The notes: generated from the letters alone by a model not told the origin. Positions 37,401 through 56,647 are shown, numbered from the stretch's first letter. The stretch: 64,000 nt of DNA from Paramecium sonneborni (GCA_905182985.1 CAJJDN010000161.1:128095-192094), one strand, 5' to 3'. Program-made: numbers and translations.

Positions 37401-40400
37401 TCTTATTAATTATCATTAATAATTCAATAAAACATATTTATGAATCATTAATTTATAGATCAAAATATGGAATTTAAATAAATAATTTCTTATCTGTAAT
37501 TAATGGATGATTCTCTACTAATGAATCAAGTGTATAAATTAATAATCTTGATTCCAATATTATAGATTTAATTCCACTTATTTTATTTAGTGGTTTACTT
37601 TACTATTGCATATCTTCTTATTAATTTTTTGTAGTAACAGCATGTCTTAGTGGAAGTTAAACTTACCTTAAATGCTATTAACTATTGTTTCTTTAAAAAG
37701 TTAATGGAGGGGAATTTAATTATTCTTTACCACTTCTTTAAGATTGTATCTATTTTTCATAATTTTTCATCTCCTCATTATAATATCTATAATCAATCGA
37801 AAAATATTTATGAGCTATTTAAAATTACTCTAAAATTATTTTATTTATACAATAATACTTTTACTCTTAAAAAAATTAATCTAATTTATTTCTATCTACA
37901 TATGTAAAATTTTTTTAAAAATCTTTATCCTCACGCATCTTTTCTAAATTTATTGTTGATATTAATAGATTCTTAATTTGAAGTTTTAATTCTGTTTTTA
38001 TTTTAGTTGCAATAGAATCAGTCACTATTCTAATTTTAAATTTCTCATTCATTTTAAGCGAAAACTTTAATTTATATTAATTTAATGTTTCATTAGCTAA
38101 TGGTTTACTCTTTACAATACATTATAATAATTTATGATCTTCTTTACATTATTAATAGGCTTGTGATTCAAAAATTTGTTATTTCTAATTTTCTAAAAAA
38201 TAAAGCAATGAATTAACAGCTTTTGTTGATAATAAAAAAGTAATTGCAGTCAACCTAACCTTAATTTTACTTTTAGATTTTTTTTTCTTTTAAAAAATTG
38301 TTTCTTTTGAATTAACTTTATTTGATTGATTATTTCTAACTATTCTATATTCAGATTCTTCACCTTTTAAATATAAAAATATTTATAATGCATATTTTTG
38401 TTAATTTTAATCTTTTTTTGTTTAAATTAAAGGGAATGTCAATTTATCCTTTAAATTACTTATACATGTTGGTAGTATTAACTCTCCAAATTCTTCAATG
38501 AAAGGAATAAATAAAACTTTTCTTATTATATCAACAATTCTATTATGTGATTCTTAAAGAAAAACATGTTTATCATTATTATCACAAATTATCCATTAAT
38601 TAGGTTTTTCTCTATCATTTGTATTTATAGTTACATTTCTAAGAAGATCCCAAAAATGTTTTTCATTTTTCTCACTTTTCTCATTAGGTATTTATTATTT
38701 TGAGATATGAATAAAAAGTGGATCTTCTGGTTCTTATCTATCATCAAAATATTTATCATAGATCTTAAATTATTCAGTAGTAAAATCTTAAAATCCATTT
38801 TTATCTCTTTCATAATCATCTAAAAAACTTTTTACATTTAACATTTTATTTAATTTCAAAAACTCTCCTAACAATTAATAACAGATTTCACTATTAAGAA
38901 ATTATTATGAATCTTTATTAACTGAAATTTCAAATATTTCATTAAAAAATTCACAATATTTAATTTAAGACTTTTTATAATCTTTTTTTTCTTTAATTTC
39001 AAATTCCTCAGGAGATTTTCTAAATAAAGGAGATTAGATAAAATTTTTAGGTTCTTTTTCATCCATGATTTTTAATAAAATACCTGGAGCAATTAATTTT
39101 ATATCTCCTATATAAATCTTTTCTTCTAATTCTTTTTATCCCTTTTATTAAGGAGTTTGAATTCCACCATTTTAATAAATATTTAATGGAACTTAAATTC
39201 CTATAATACAAATCATAAGAACAAATCTTTAATGTAAAGGTTAATCAGCATTTAATTTTTATTCACATATCTATACTTTTTTTTTCTTTTCAAAACCATC
39301 AGAAGATTAAGATATATCTGAACTAATTCCATTTAAATCTTCCATATCCTCATAAAAACTATCTATATAATTAGCTGAATGAAAATCTTTATCTTCATTC
39401 TGTTTTATAGTTTCATTATATACTTAAGTTAGAGTATTTACATTAGATGATTATCTAACTTTCTTTCTTGTAGATGTTTATTTTTTTAACAGTTTAATAT
39501 GATATCTACATTAACAAAATTTAAATATTTTAGTATTTTCAGGTGTATATTTAACAAAATTAAGTTCTCGATTTTCAAAAATCAAAATAAAAATTGAATG
39601 GATTTTAAGTCTAAAATCAATCTTTAATTAATTAGGATGATTATTTTCACCTTTCAAATAACTTGCTAAAACATTGGTTTTATCTCTTTCTAAAATTTCA
39701 TATAAATTAATTTTTTCATCATCATCAAGTTCTATTGGAATATCATCATTTCTCTTTGTATGATCTTTAAATGAATTTTAATTATTAATAGTGTTTGTCC
39801 ATATTTCTAATAAAGGTTTTACACTTTAATCATTTTAACCATCTTTTGCAGAATTATAATATCTTTTTGCTTCCATTCTAATTTCTTAAAATGCCCATTC
39901 TCTATATTTCAATAAATCTTTAAGAGATAAATTATCTTCACAATTCTTAAATTTAACTTCATCCTTTGCTGTCCATTAAGAAAGCCAAGGCACTAAAACT
40001 ATATTCTATTTTCTTTTATATAATTATATGTATCTTTTCATTGACACTAGTTTTTTATATGAGAAACTTAAATCAAGTTTTTAACTCTTTTATTTTAAAA
40101 TTATAGAATTAATAAAATATTTCCACCATTCTGAATAAATCTTTTTTATTTCTTTCTCTGAGTAATTATTTTTTATTTCTTTTGTAGGTCTAAGATGAAA
40201 ATTATCTTAAATTATTTCTTAACATGATAGTACCTCATTTAATTTTATTAAATAATTTTTTAATTCCTTATTTAAATTAAATATAACAGGAGACTATATT
40301 AAAACTTCAAGTATCATAATTGGTTAGGTAAGTTATTCATAATTTTTATTTACAGTATATTTTATTTCAATGTCAATAGGCATAAGAATCATTTAAGCAT

Positions 40401-41130
40401 TTTTATTAGTTAGAATATTAGATGGATTTTTTTTCAATGATATACTTAATTTATTTATTTATAGTAATTTAAATGTGCTATTATGATCATTATTAAAGTT
40501 CTATTTAAATTCATTATCTGTTGCTTTAATATATGCATCAAATTTAATTCTTAAAATAGTTTCTTATTCAAGTATTGAGAAATTGTAAAATCTAAAATTA
40601 AATTACTTTATAATAATAGACATATTATTAAAAATACCATCAACAATTTTTTGAATCCAATTTGGAGGAGATAATTTTTCAAAATATTTTGCCATTTATT
40701 CTTCCCACAATTTTAATTTATGTTTTTTCAAATTTTCAACTCCTTACTATTGATTATCTTTGCTTTAAGTGAATTAGTTGATCTCTTAAATTGTACATAC
40801 AAGTAACTCTACTCCTTCAATGATTAATTCTGGTTAATGTTTTTTATAATTAAGTGGCATCTTTAAAGGTTTTAAGTTCATAAACTTACATTTAAAGTAA
40901 TGGAATTGATTTTGCCATCAATAATATATAGCGGGAATTTGAAATTAAGTAAAGCTTGTTTTTTGATGGACAAATTCTTTAATACAATATTAGAAGAGAT
41001 TCCTAAGGAAAACTTTATTAATAAAGATTTATATTACTTTAGCCATATTATTTTATGAGAAATCTTATAAATATTCTAATAAATAAGAAGACAGTCTTTT
41101 GATAAAATATTCTTCAATTTCTTTTGCCAT
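34416..41130 (-). CDS. VPS13: VPS13-like bridge lipid-transfer protein
   Basis: A very long minus-strand gene, about 2,200 residues. After splicing two introns (41013-41037, 40861-40889, both AAG acceptors) the N-terminus shows the chorein signature: an N-terminal helix (EYFIKRLSSYLLEYLQ), FSLGISSNIVLKNLSIKKQA, a FKFPLYIIDGKI strand and PELIIEGVELLVC. The segment LSLKDLLKYREWA further in also fits VPS13. The remainder is strand-rich with long polar insertions, consistent with the groove of a lipid-transport bridge at membrane contact sites. The C-terminal segment reads LALTRYQQGDPDKI before TGA at 34416-34418. Internal introns were not fully resolved, so the protein could be shorter or split; I see no competing start codon context. 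Confidence 0.7.
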
Positions 41131-41174
41131 TTAATTTTTTAATATATAATGATTAAAAAATATGAGATTGATTT

Positions 41175-42183
41175 TCAATATTAATTCTTTAAAATAGATC
41201 CTCTAGTGCTTTTCCTAATAAGATTAATAGCTTATATGGAATGTTTAGGTGGTGATGTATGATCAATTTTTAATTTCATATTTTTGATAAACCTTTTAGC
41301 CATCATTACAGTCCAAAATTTATTATCTTTATCTTCAACTTTATTATTAGTTTTTTAGTTAAATTTTTAAGCAATTTCATAATGTCTTTCTTTTTGTGTA
41401 TTAAATTCAATTTATTTTCTTCTCATTTCTTCTACTTCATGTTAAAGTCTCATGAATGTGATAATATCTTGGCAATCCATATCAACACATATTTCTTTAT
41501 CTAATTTATATTCTTCTAGTATAGCTTTATCATTATTAATGAAGTTTTAATTTTGACATAAACTTCTTAAAAAATCAATGTCCTTTCGAACTATTGGATA
41601 TTTAGTCATTTTCATAGCCATTACCTTCTATTTAGCAATTTATACTCTAGACTAAAAAATAAAGTATTAATATAAGTATAATTACTTGTGATATTTATGG
41701 AGATTTAAGAATAGTTGGAGTGGTTAAAGTTTTAAGATTTTACCCTGCTAAATTATTCTCCTCTTCATAAACATTTGGTTCATTTATTGCCTAATGATTA
41801 GATTAATTGAAACTATTAGAAGATTCAAAACTATTGGAACTGCTAGAATCTGATACTTAAAGTATATATTCTTTTTCTTTCTTTTTCTTATATTCAAGCA
41901 ATTAAAGTGTTTAATTCTCTGAATCATCAGATACACTATCATTAGATACTTATTCAAGTTGAATCTGAGTATTAAAACGTTCTCTTTCATTTGGGTCTTG
42001 AAGCTTTTAAATAATTTTTTTCTTTGCATTTTGGAATTAGTATTTACATTTATCCTATATTGATTTTCTTGATTCTGTCTATATTCGAGTACGATGAACA
42101 GAATCTTTTGTCATTCTCATTTCATTGCTAATTATAGTCTAAAATTTATAGGCTCCAAAACCCACTCCTAATTCATTAGTCAT
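41175..42183 (-). CDS. Coiled-coil protein of unknown function
   Basis: A 324-residue protein in two exons (34-nt intron 41645-41678). The N-terminal half has a charged helical stretch and a Ser-rich patch (VSDSSSSNSFESSNSF). The C-terminal half is helical (LRLQHEVEEMRRKQIEFN-like heptads, then KFWTVMMAKRFIKNMKLK). No family is recognised. It ends 45 bp before the VPS13-like start on the same strand and starts 87 bp downstream of the ankyrin gene's stop, so three minus-strand genes are tightly packed here. An upstream exon cannot be excluded. Confidence 0.65.
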
Positions 42184-42889
42184 GTGTAATTAAAATATCA
42201 ATTAGAAAACTCTTTTAGATTAAAATAAATTGATAATAGGTATGATACATTAGTATAAAATTATATATTTCATTATTAACATGAAATCTTCTTTTTTTTG
42301 GGTTCATACATTTATAATTGTTCCTTTTACCATATGAATTATCTCTAATCAGCTGGAGTCATACGTAGTAAAATATGAGTCTAAATATATTTATCAGTAT
42401 TTATTAATTACCCTTCTTGTTTAATGTAGCATGGTTTTACCTTCAGGGTTTTCAGCAACAGATTCCTCATAATTCAGATTCATTTTATTCCAAGGATCAG
42501 CCTTATTCAAAATCAAGAAGTAAGCTATATTATTTTATTTATGAATCAATGCAAGATATAAAGGAGTTCTTCCAACGATATCTTAAGAATCTGGATCAGC
42601 ACCATATCTCAATAAAATCCTCGCTGTAGATTCTAAACCTCTCATCGCACACCAATGAAGAGTTGTCATTAATAGATGATCATACTCATATACTAAATAT
42701 TTGTTATCATCTAACAATTAAATCACTTCCTTATCTTAACCCTATTTACACAATTAAAAAAATTGTTTAGATTAAGGGTTTTCAAAAGGTTTACAAGGAA
42801 AAACTTTATTAGATAAAAATTCTTTGGTTGTTAATTTTAGTTTTTCTAAGTGTCTCAAATACTAAATTAAAGATGTTCTGATGGTTTTG

Positions 42890-44091
<1,202 letters not shown>

Positions 44092-44092
44092 N

Positions 44093-44828
44093 TATTTATG
44101 TTTTAATGGAATATTTTCAGATGGAAATTTTTGGAAATTAAGTAATCCTCTGATTTGTTTGCTTCCATAAAGTTTGTTCTTATATAGAAATGTTAATTAC
44201 ATTAAAATCATCAATTTCTGAGAAATCTCTATATCTAGAGACTTTATTAGAATTTGGTAATTAAGGGACTGAGATTAAATTAGGTTGAGTTTATTTGGAG
44301 AGTATTTCAGATTTGAAATCGTTTTTTGTAATATCATTAATGAGTTGAAATTTGGGATCAATAGTAAGTGAGTGAAATTTGGTAGCAGTTTAATTAGGGC
44401 GATATGTTTGAGATCTAATGATTTAAGATTATTTGGATAGTATTTTTGGTATTTTTTTATTCAATTTAACTAAAAATCTTTAAGGTTTATGATTAAATTG
44501 TAATTTTTTGGTTTGCATAATCTAAATAGATGAAGGTGTATGTGTTTTAGTAGTACTTTTACAATAATAATGATTAGAAGTAGGAAGAGTAGGTATTTAT
44601 CTAATGTTAGTATTATTGAAGGGTAGATCACATAATAATGAACTTAATAAAATGGGATGATTTTGAACATCTTAATGACTAGGGATAAGAGATTTGAATT
44701 TAGTTTTTCTTGGAGTAGTTGGCAGAGATACATGAATCTTATCAAGGTTTAATAATCGTATGTAATTAGTTTTAGAGAATCTACTTAAGTGAATATGAAT
44801 ACTGGTTTTCAGTCTTGTTTCTTTTCAT
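44093..44828 (-). other. Truncated copy of the ankyrin gene 5' part
   Basis: It repeats the N-terminal coding part of the ankyrin gene (start at 44826-44828) and is cut at the N at 44092, so it lacks the ankyrin repeats themselves. See duplication D. Confidence 0.85.
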
Positions 44829-45294
44829 AAATTATTAATATATAATAAAAAATGGATAAGGACATTGATGTTGATAAGGTGATTTGTATTTGCATAATAG
44901 ATCATTGAGAAATTGTTAGAAACTAAAGGGGCTCGTAATGGAAAACCAGTGAATCTAACAGAGAGTGAAATAAGATCATTGTGTATAAAAAGTAGAGAGA
45001 TTTTCTTAACTTAACCAATGTTGTTGGAATTGGAAGCTCCTATAAAAATATGTGGTAATATACTATAAATATAATAAGGTGATATACATGGACAATATAC
45101 AGATTTGTTAAGATTATTTGAATATGGAGGATATCCCCCAGAAGCTAATTATTTATTTCTTGGAGATTATGTTGATAGAGGAAGGTAATCGTTAGAAACT
45201 ATCTGTTTATTACTTGCTTATAAGATTAAATATCCTGAGAATTTCTTTCTTCTTAGAGGAAATCATGAATGTTCACAAATCAATCGGATTTATG
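44093..45294. repeat. Direct duplication D, copy 2
   Basis: Second copy of 42890-44091, continuing without interruption into the rest of the PP1 gene. Confidence 0.9.
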
Positions 45295-45900
45295 GATTCT
45301 ATGATGAATGTAAAAGGAGATATAATATAAAATTATGGAAAACATTTACAGATTGTTTTAATTGTTTACCTGTTTGTGCAGTTATAGATGAAAAGATTAT
45401 TTGTATGCATGGAGGACTATCACCTGAATTAACAAATTTGGAATAAATACATAGGATAATGAGACCAATTGAAGTACCAGACACTGGATTATTGTGTGAT
45501 TTATTATGGTCAGATCCTGAAAAAGATTTATAAGGATGGCAAGGTTACTTAATTATCTCCTATTTATATAGATAATGAGAGAGGTGTTTCTTATATTTTT
45601 GGACCTGATATTATTGCAAGTTTCTTAAAAAAAAATGATATGGATCTAGTATGTAGAGCACATTAAGTTGTTGAAGAAGGTTATGAATTCTTTGCTAAAA
45701 GATAATTAGTTACTATCTTCTCTGCACCAAATTATTGTGGTGAATTTGATAATTCAGGTTATTTATATTTTATTAATATTATTTTAGGAGCACTTATGAG
45801 TGTAGATGAAACCTTAATGTGCTCATTTTAAATACTAAAATCACAAGATAAAAAAAATGTTCCTTAAGCTAGACCAAGAACACCCAAATACGTTAATTGA
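44852..45900 (+). CDS. PPP1C: Protein phosphatase 1 catalytic subunit
   Basis: A 314-residue protein with the complete PPP-family signature: [47 protein letters not shown], a central [42 protein letters not shown] and [11 protein letters not shown]. All metal and phosphate ligands (Asp, His, Asn, His, Arg) are present. It is close to PP1 in length and in the [11 protein letters not shown] segment. Four introns: 44879-44900 (begins GTG), 45055-45078 (AAG acceptor), 45544-45571 and 45758-45787 (both begin GTT). Two of them (24 and 30 nt) are multiples of three with no in-frame TGA. Non-GTA donors are concentrated in this gene. Confidence 0.95.
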
Positions 45901-46084
45901 TATAATTTAATTATTATATCGTACATATTATTAGTTTCTATCCTCTACTTTTATTAGTTATTATTATAATGTCTATATTATATTTCATAAATAATCAATC
46001 AAATTATTTATAATATATATTTATAGATAAATATCAAAATCTAACTAACTATTATATATTATTCAAAATTATTTATTATTCGAA

Positions 46085-46351
46085 ATGGACACACCACCAT
46101 AAAATAATTCTAAACATAATGTTGATGATGATTTTAGACATGATCTTTGTCAAAGAATATATACAAAAAATGGAAGTATTATTTATAAATTATTAACAGA
46201 AATGACACATAATCAAAATTAATAATCAAAATAGCTTTCAGAAAAAGATTAATTATAAAAACTATTTGGTGAATTAAAGGGATAATTAAAATATATCGAA
46301 GAAACTAATTGGATGTTTGAAGGATTGAATAATGCCAACGACAATTTTTGA
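46085..46351 (+). CDS. Small polar protein of unknown function
   Basis: An 88-residue single-exon protein. The first half is polar (DDDFRHDLCQRIYTKNGS). The second is a charged helix (QLSEKDQLQKLFGELKGQLK) ending in WMFEGLNNANDNF. No membrane span or known domain. It lies between PP1 and the K+ channel on the same strand. Confidence 0.5.
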
Positions 46352-46623
46352 ATATTAAAACATAATACTTATATATGATTTTAAAATTTTATAATTGATA
46401 AATATGAGAATTCTAAGATGTATTGATAAATGAGAAAAAGGAATAATAATAAGAGAATTGAAGGGATAAAATATTAAAAGACAATTAATATGATGAATAA
46501 GGAGAATAAACATAAATTTAGAATTTACAAAGTAAGGAAATTAAATGAATGAGAATAATGTATATAGATGATACAGATTATAAATAAATAGTACAATGAA
46601 TTAATTTATATATTTTTTTATTA

Positions 46624-49600
46624 ATGGATTCATTATAAATACAGAAGTAACTTATGGTTGAATAATTGAATAAATTGGAATATATGGATAAAATCTTACC
46701 ATTACATAAGGATGAAGTTTAAGCAGAGAAGAAATTGTAAGTTCAGATAAATAGTTTGAATTTCAAAAGGATAATTGAAGGATAGGAAAATAATAAATTG
46801 ATGGCAGAAATAGAAGAATCTAAATTAGATGTTTAAAAGAGTAGACAAAAAGCATTTCAAAAATATTTTACATCATTTATGACAGATAAGTAGTAATAAT
46901 AAGCAGATGTGAATATTCTTGAATTCAATTAAAGTGATTTTGAAGTGTTTTAATAAATTAAAGAGAGACAGAGATAATTGGCATAGGAAGATCTAACAAT
47001 AGCTCGTTAGAAGGAGAAAAGCAATTAAATATTTGAATAGAACTTAATGAAGAAATGGGATAGAGTTAGAAAAAGTAATATGTTGAGTTATGCTAAGAAT
47101 TACGTATGATAGGAAGGATGAAAAGATTATATGATGAAGTAAAATTGTATGGTACAAGTTGTAGAGTAGAGACATCAATAAAGAGACATGAAGTGATATA
47201 GGAGTTGGAATCAATGTTAAATAAATAGAATTAATAAATAAGTAAACCAATGCCATAGAAACATAGTATAAATAATATAGATGAATAATAGAACACCTAT
47301 TCTTACCAGATTCATAATTTAAGAAGTATTGGCAATATGTGTTAATGATTTTATTAATGTATACAGCATTTATTACTCCGATTCGATTAGCATTTATAGA
47401 AGAATTTAATATGATATGGTTTACTTTGGAATTAATAGTAGATATATTATTTTTACTGGATATTTTAATTACATTCAATACAGCATATTTTAATGAGGAA
47501 GGAGTTCTTATTGCTGATCGTTAATAGATTGCTACATAATATGTAAGAACATGGTTTATTTTTGATTTAATGGCAATATTTCCAACTGATCAAATATTTA
47601 ATAATGAAGCATAAAAGTTATCATAATATTTTAAGTATTACAATAATATAAATAAAATAGATTGACACGATTACCTAGAATGTATAAGTTAATTAGTATT
47701 AGTAGAATGTGGTCAACAGTGTAGAATTCTTAGAATCATAATGATTGTTTTTCAGCAATTTAAGATTTAATAAATTTAAATTCTACAACTTTGAGAGTGT
47801 TAAAGTTTTTTGGGACAGTTCTTGTTTGTGTTCATATAATGGGTTGTCTTTGGTATTTGGTAGCAAAACTAAACAATTTTGAATCAAATACATGGGTATA
47901 TGAATTAGATTTGTTAAATAGAAATGAATATGAATTATATTTAACATCAATATATTGGGCTGTAACAACAATATGTACAGTAGGATTTGGAGATATCCAT
48001 GCCTTTAATGAGAGTAAAGCATGAATAATTACTTAGCTGAAAGAATAGTTTGTATATTTTGGATGTTTTTTGGAGTTGGCTTTTATTCCTTTACTGTAGG
48101 TTCATTATCTACTTTGATGGGTACATTAGATACTAGAGAATCTCATCTATAAAGCAAGGTTACATTTATGGATGAATTTTGCGAAGAGACAAGATTGTCC
48201 TTATAAATGAAACATAAAATTAGAAAGGTATTAGAATATAATTCAATGATTAATATATTCTCATCTGCTGAAGTTGATGAATTTCTATCAGAAATACCTA
48301 CTAATCTTAAATATTAAATTGCATAAGCTATGTATGCTGGTCTTAAAAATAGAGTATCTTTTTTTAAAAATAAAGATTCAGTCTTTATATCTACACTTAT
48401 ACCTAAATTATAACCATTAAAAATTAATGCTGGAGAATTTGTTTACAATAAAGGAGAATATCCAAATCAAGTCTATTTTATTGTTAATGGAAGAGTCAAT
48501 ATGGTTATTGGAGTCTATTCTATCACTTTTAAAACATATGTAACAGGTAGTTATTTTGGTGAAATTGAAATCTTTGATAATAGTGCACGATTTCATTCTG
48601 CTAGAGCTGAATTAGAGTGTGAATTATTAGCTATTGAATAGGATATTTTTAAAAAAATATTGTAAGCTTTTCCAGAATATTTTGAAGAAATTAAAACCAT
48701 TTCATTAGAAAAATTAAAAAGAGAAAAAGATTCCATTGAAAAATTATAAGATTTAACTGGATTATCATAAACTTCTGAATTTTTCAATAAAAAAAGAACC
48801 TAATCTATCTATAAATCAATTAAATAACGAGAATCTGTTTAATTCATTGAATATAGTGAAGAATCTGAATAAGATATTAAATCCATGAGATCTAGTAAAT
48901 TAGGATTCTTTAAAAAGAGAACTAACCATTTAATACCAGATGAAACATTAACTACTAGATTACATACATAAGAAGATACTTCTTAATAGAATCTTATTAC
49001 ATCTGAAAGCCAACAATAACCAGAAAAAGTAATATAATTATCAATCCCAGATTAAGTTAAAAGAGATAATGAAAATAATATCAAATTAATTGGACAAATT
49101 CATCCTATCATTTCTTAATTTAATTAAGATCATACATCATCATAGAATCCCTAAATTAAAAATGAACAACCAAAACATCCTCCTAAATAAGTTAGATACA
49201 TTAGTCATAATCTTAGATGCAGTCCAAAAAGAATTGAAAATAGAACATCATCCATTTAAGTTTCATCCTCTAATGAAATTACTAACTCTGATACACCATT
49301 AATCTCTTCTGTAAGATCCAATTTTAATAAACCTTCCATTAAAATTGATGAAGTCTCTCATGAATCTGAAGGCTCGCCAAATATTTCCATACATCATTAA
49401 ACTGTATTCTCTAATGCTTAATCTCCTTAAAATTCTCCTAGAAGAAATTCCAATCAATCTAAATTTTCAAAACCATCCCCTTTTTAACAATAATAGTCAA
49501 TCTTTAAAACTGTTAACAATCAATACATTGAAGCTAGCAAACTTAAGAATCTACCAAGATTAGGAGGATTTAGAAGAACATATAGAAAAGAAAGATAAAT

Positions 49601-49859
49601 TGAATATTTTGAAGAAACTATTGAAAATGAAGATTATTCTTAACTATAGCAAAAATTAGTTTAGTTATTGGAAAAGATTAAAAAATAAAAAGAACAATAA
49701 AAAACTAAAAAATCAAATATCTAATTCAACATTGTAAATCCATTACCTAAAAAAATGGTTTTACAATAAAAAGATTCTATAAGTATTTCAGATTTACCAG
49801 ATGTTGAAAAATAATAATTATCTAAATAAGATAGTAATAGTAGTGGCATATTAGAATGA
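46624..49859 (+). CDS. Cyclic-nucleotide-domain K+ channel (EAG/HCN-type) with coiled-coil N-terminus
   Basis: A 1,041-residue protein. Residues 1-220 are a Gln-rich coiled coil. The channel then starts with the family motif FLPDSQFKKYWQYVLMILL (S1), followed by a second span near LELIVDILFLLDILITFNTA (S2-S3), a short basic S4 (KLTRLPRMYKLISISRMW), and the pore with SIYWAVTTICTVGFGD, a K+-type filter. S6 leads into a C-linker and a cyclic-nucleotide-binding fold (VYNKGEYPNQVYFIVNGRV, then GSYFGEIEIFDNSAR). The C-terminal 380 residues are Gln/Ser-rich. It should pass K+ and be modulated by voltage and perhaps nucleotides. Introns: 47006-47040 (begins GTT, 35 nt), 47266-47291, 47635-47660, 48014-48036. 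The first two join the coiled coil to the channel; if wrong, these are two genes. Confidence 0.85.
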
Positions 49860-49875
49860 TATCACATAAAATTTT

Positions 49876-51901
<2,026 letters not shown>

Positions 51902-51920
51902 TCAAAAATTAAATTAACTG
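51902..51920. promoter_or_regulatory. 19-bp spacer between two divergent kinase start codons
   Basis: Only 19 bp separate the ATG of the minus-strand SNF1-like kinase (51899-51901) from the ATG of the + strand PKG (51921-51923). Any promoter and both 5' UTRs must fit here or overlap the coding regions. No motif is recognised in the spacer itself. Confidence 0.6.
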
Positions 51921-54510
<2,590 letters not shown>

Positions 54511-54627
54511 AGTATTTCATGCACAAAACTTTTTTATTTAAAATTTTATTCAAATTTCTAATTAATAAAAGCATAAAACAATCTCTATTCAAATTATCAA
54601 TTAAATTAATAAAATAATAAATACATT

Positions 54628-56515
54628 ATGAAAATCTTCTTTCATAAAATCCTAGATGCTGAAACTGAGAGACAATATAATAATTTCCAAAGAAATGAAA
54701 CCATTAAAATCTAACATTAATAAAAACTCTTAGTACTATTTTTATTGGGTGTTTTTACAATTTAAAAAGGTATTGAATAAAGTTGGGCTTCTTTAGCTTT
54801 CAATATATTTGGATTTATTTTTATAATTATCTCCTACAAATATGTGAAAAAAACATCAATTTATTATAAATACTTACTTTTGATGGTTGCTTTAATATTT
54901 AATTTTTTTTATCCATTCAATCGATATATGGATATACCTCCAAACCAAGATACTTATCTAGATGGATATTTTATATGTCTAGGATCACTTTCGTAAGATA
55001 TCAGTTAAACTTAGAATCCTTAATTCTGTTGAGATTTAAGCCAAATACATAGTAATGATACCAACTTTAGCATTTAATTTATATGTAGGTCCTTATGATA
55101 ATAATACTTTTTGGTCATAATGTTTGAAGTTTGCTGTCATGATTTTTATGGATATTCAATTTGGTATACAATAAGAAATTTTCAAAAGAAAATAATTTTT
55201 TAAATTAAATATCAATAAAATTTTGCAAAATTATTTTAATTCTTAAGATATGTTTGATATCTTTAAAGTTAAATTTGATGAAGAAATTAAATCTATTAAA
55301 TTATCATCCTTACTAGAAAAACAAAAATTCAATTAATTTCAATAACTAGACTTCAAACAACGCATAAGAAAGATATTTATTTAGCCTAAACAACAAACTA
55401 ATTAATTAAATAAAAAATATAAAAATTAAAATACTTAAATTAATTTAGAAACATTTTTACTTTTCTTCCTTAAAGAATTAAAGCCAAAAAAAGACTTTTA
55501 AATGTTTGAGTATTTAAATAAAAATTCTTCTTAGGTAGAATTAGAAGAATTTTTAATAAATAATTTTGGATAGAATGATATTTCTACATCTAACTCAAAA
55601 TAAATAGTGATTTATAAAATACATCACTATAAAACTCCTCAAGCATTAATTATTATTAAATAACATTAGATTTCTACAAAAATGAAAAAATTAACACTTA
55701 AGTTAGAGAATTATAAACTTATTATAAAATATTTTATCTCTATCTTTAATTCTACTTTTAAGAAAGGTTTAACAAACTTGTATGATTTTAATCATATAAG
55801 TGATTTTAGTATAATATAGAAAGAAAGTTTATTTAAAGAGCATCTTTCTTAATTAAATAAGGCTTGGAATTCCTTTAGAAATATGATTGATTTTATACAA
55901 TTATCTTGTGATATTAATCCATTAACAAATTTCAATATTTTCCTTTTGCTTGAATAAGTAATTAAATCGATCTCTTTTTTGAATCATGATATAATGACAG
56001 AAATAGAAGTCATCAATAAATTGAAAAATTCATATGTTGTATCTAACAACACAAAAATGAAACAACTTTTCTTAAATTTGTTTTATTATATTTTAGATTT
56101 AAATTTAGGGAAGATTTATATCTATTTAGAAGAAGATTAATACTAAAATGATAATATGATAAAAGTAAAATTTAAGTACTAATGTAAGAACATAATTTCC
56201 AACTAAGAGTCACAACATTTTCCAATAATAAATCCTATGTCCTTTTCAGATTTAAAGCATAATTCAAAAGGAATATCTAATCTAGAAATACCAATAAGTA
56301 TTTGGTTGGTTAGACTTTTGGGGCCTAAAGATAAAATTATTATAAGAAAAAGTTAACAATAGCATGAGTTAGAATTTTTATTATACAAAATTTTAACTTC
56401 AGATATGAGTTTACAATAACACTATAATTTAAGAACAGAAAATTAAATAATAATGTGTATAGAAAATTAGTAGTTATTCACAAATTGTGTTTCAATATAA
56501 CCATTTATAACTTGA
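54628..56515 (+). CDS. Membrane protein with degenerate histidine-kinase-like C-terminus
   Basis: A 621-residue protein in two exons (22-nt intron 54993-55014). N-terminal hydrophobic spans (LLVLFLLGVFTI; FGFIFIIISYKYV; LLLMVALIFNFFYPF; YIVMIPTLAFNLYVG) are followed by a soluble region. The last 250 residues line up with a HATPase_c fold: NTKMKQLFLNLFYYILDLNL occupies the N-box position and GISNLEIPISIWLVRLLGP the second G-box position, but the ATP-binding Asn and Gly residues are largely missing. Where HisKA should have HELRTP there is no such motif. I infer a pseudo-histidine kinase; it might act as a scaffold or sensor. The family assignment rests on pattern, not on a search. Confidence 0.55.
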
Positions 56516-56647
56516 TAATGTATATATATTCTCAAATTAAACTAACAAATCTTTTTTTTTAATAATTATTAATTTATTTGTGTTTTCTTAATCAAATAAA
56601 ACAAATAAATTTTATATAAATAATGTTAATAATTACTTATGATTTAT

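Noticed and set aside
37650..37907. 85-residue + strand open frame with hydrophobic composition
   Set aside because: It is antisense to the VPS13-like coding sequence; the hydrophobicity comes from reading AT-rich antisense.
45544..45571. Reading the PP1 GTT intron as coding
   Set aside because: Its translation breaks the conserved WSDP...NERGVSY segment; removing it restores the PP1 alignment exactly.
47044..47478. 144-residue minus-strand open frame
   Set aside because: It lies antisense to the exons of the K+ channel gene, whose motifs (S1 to S3) clearly explain this interval on the + strand.
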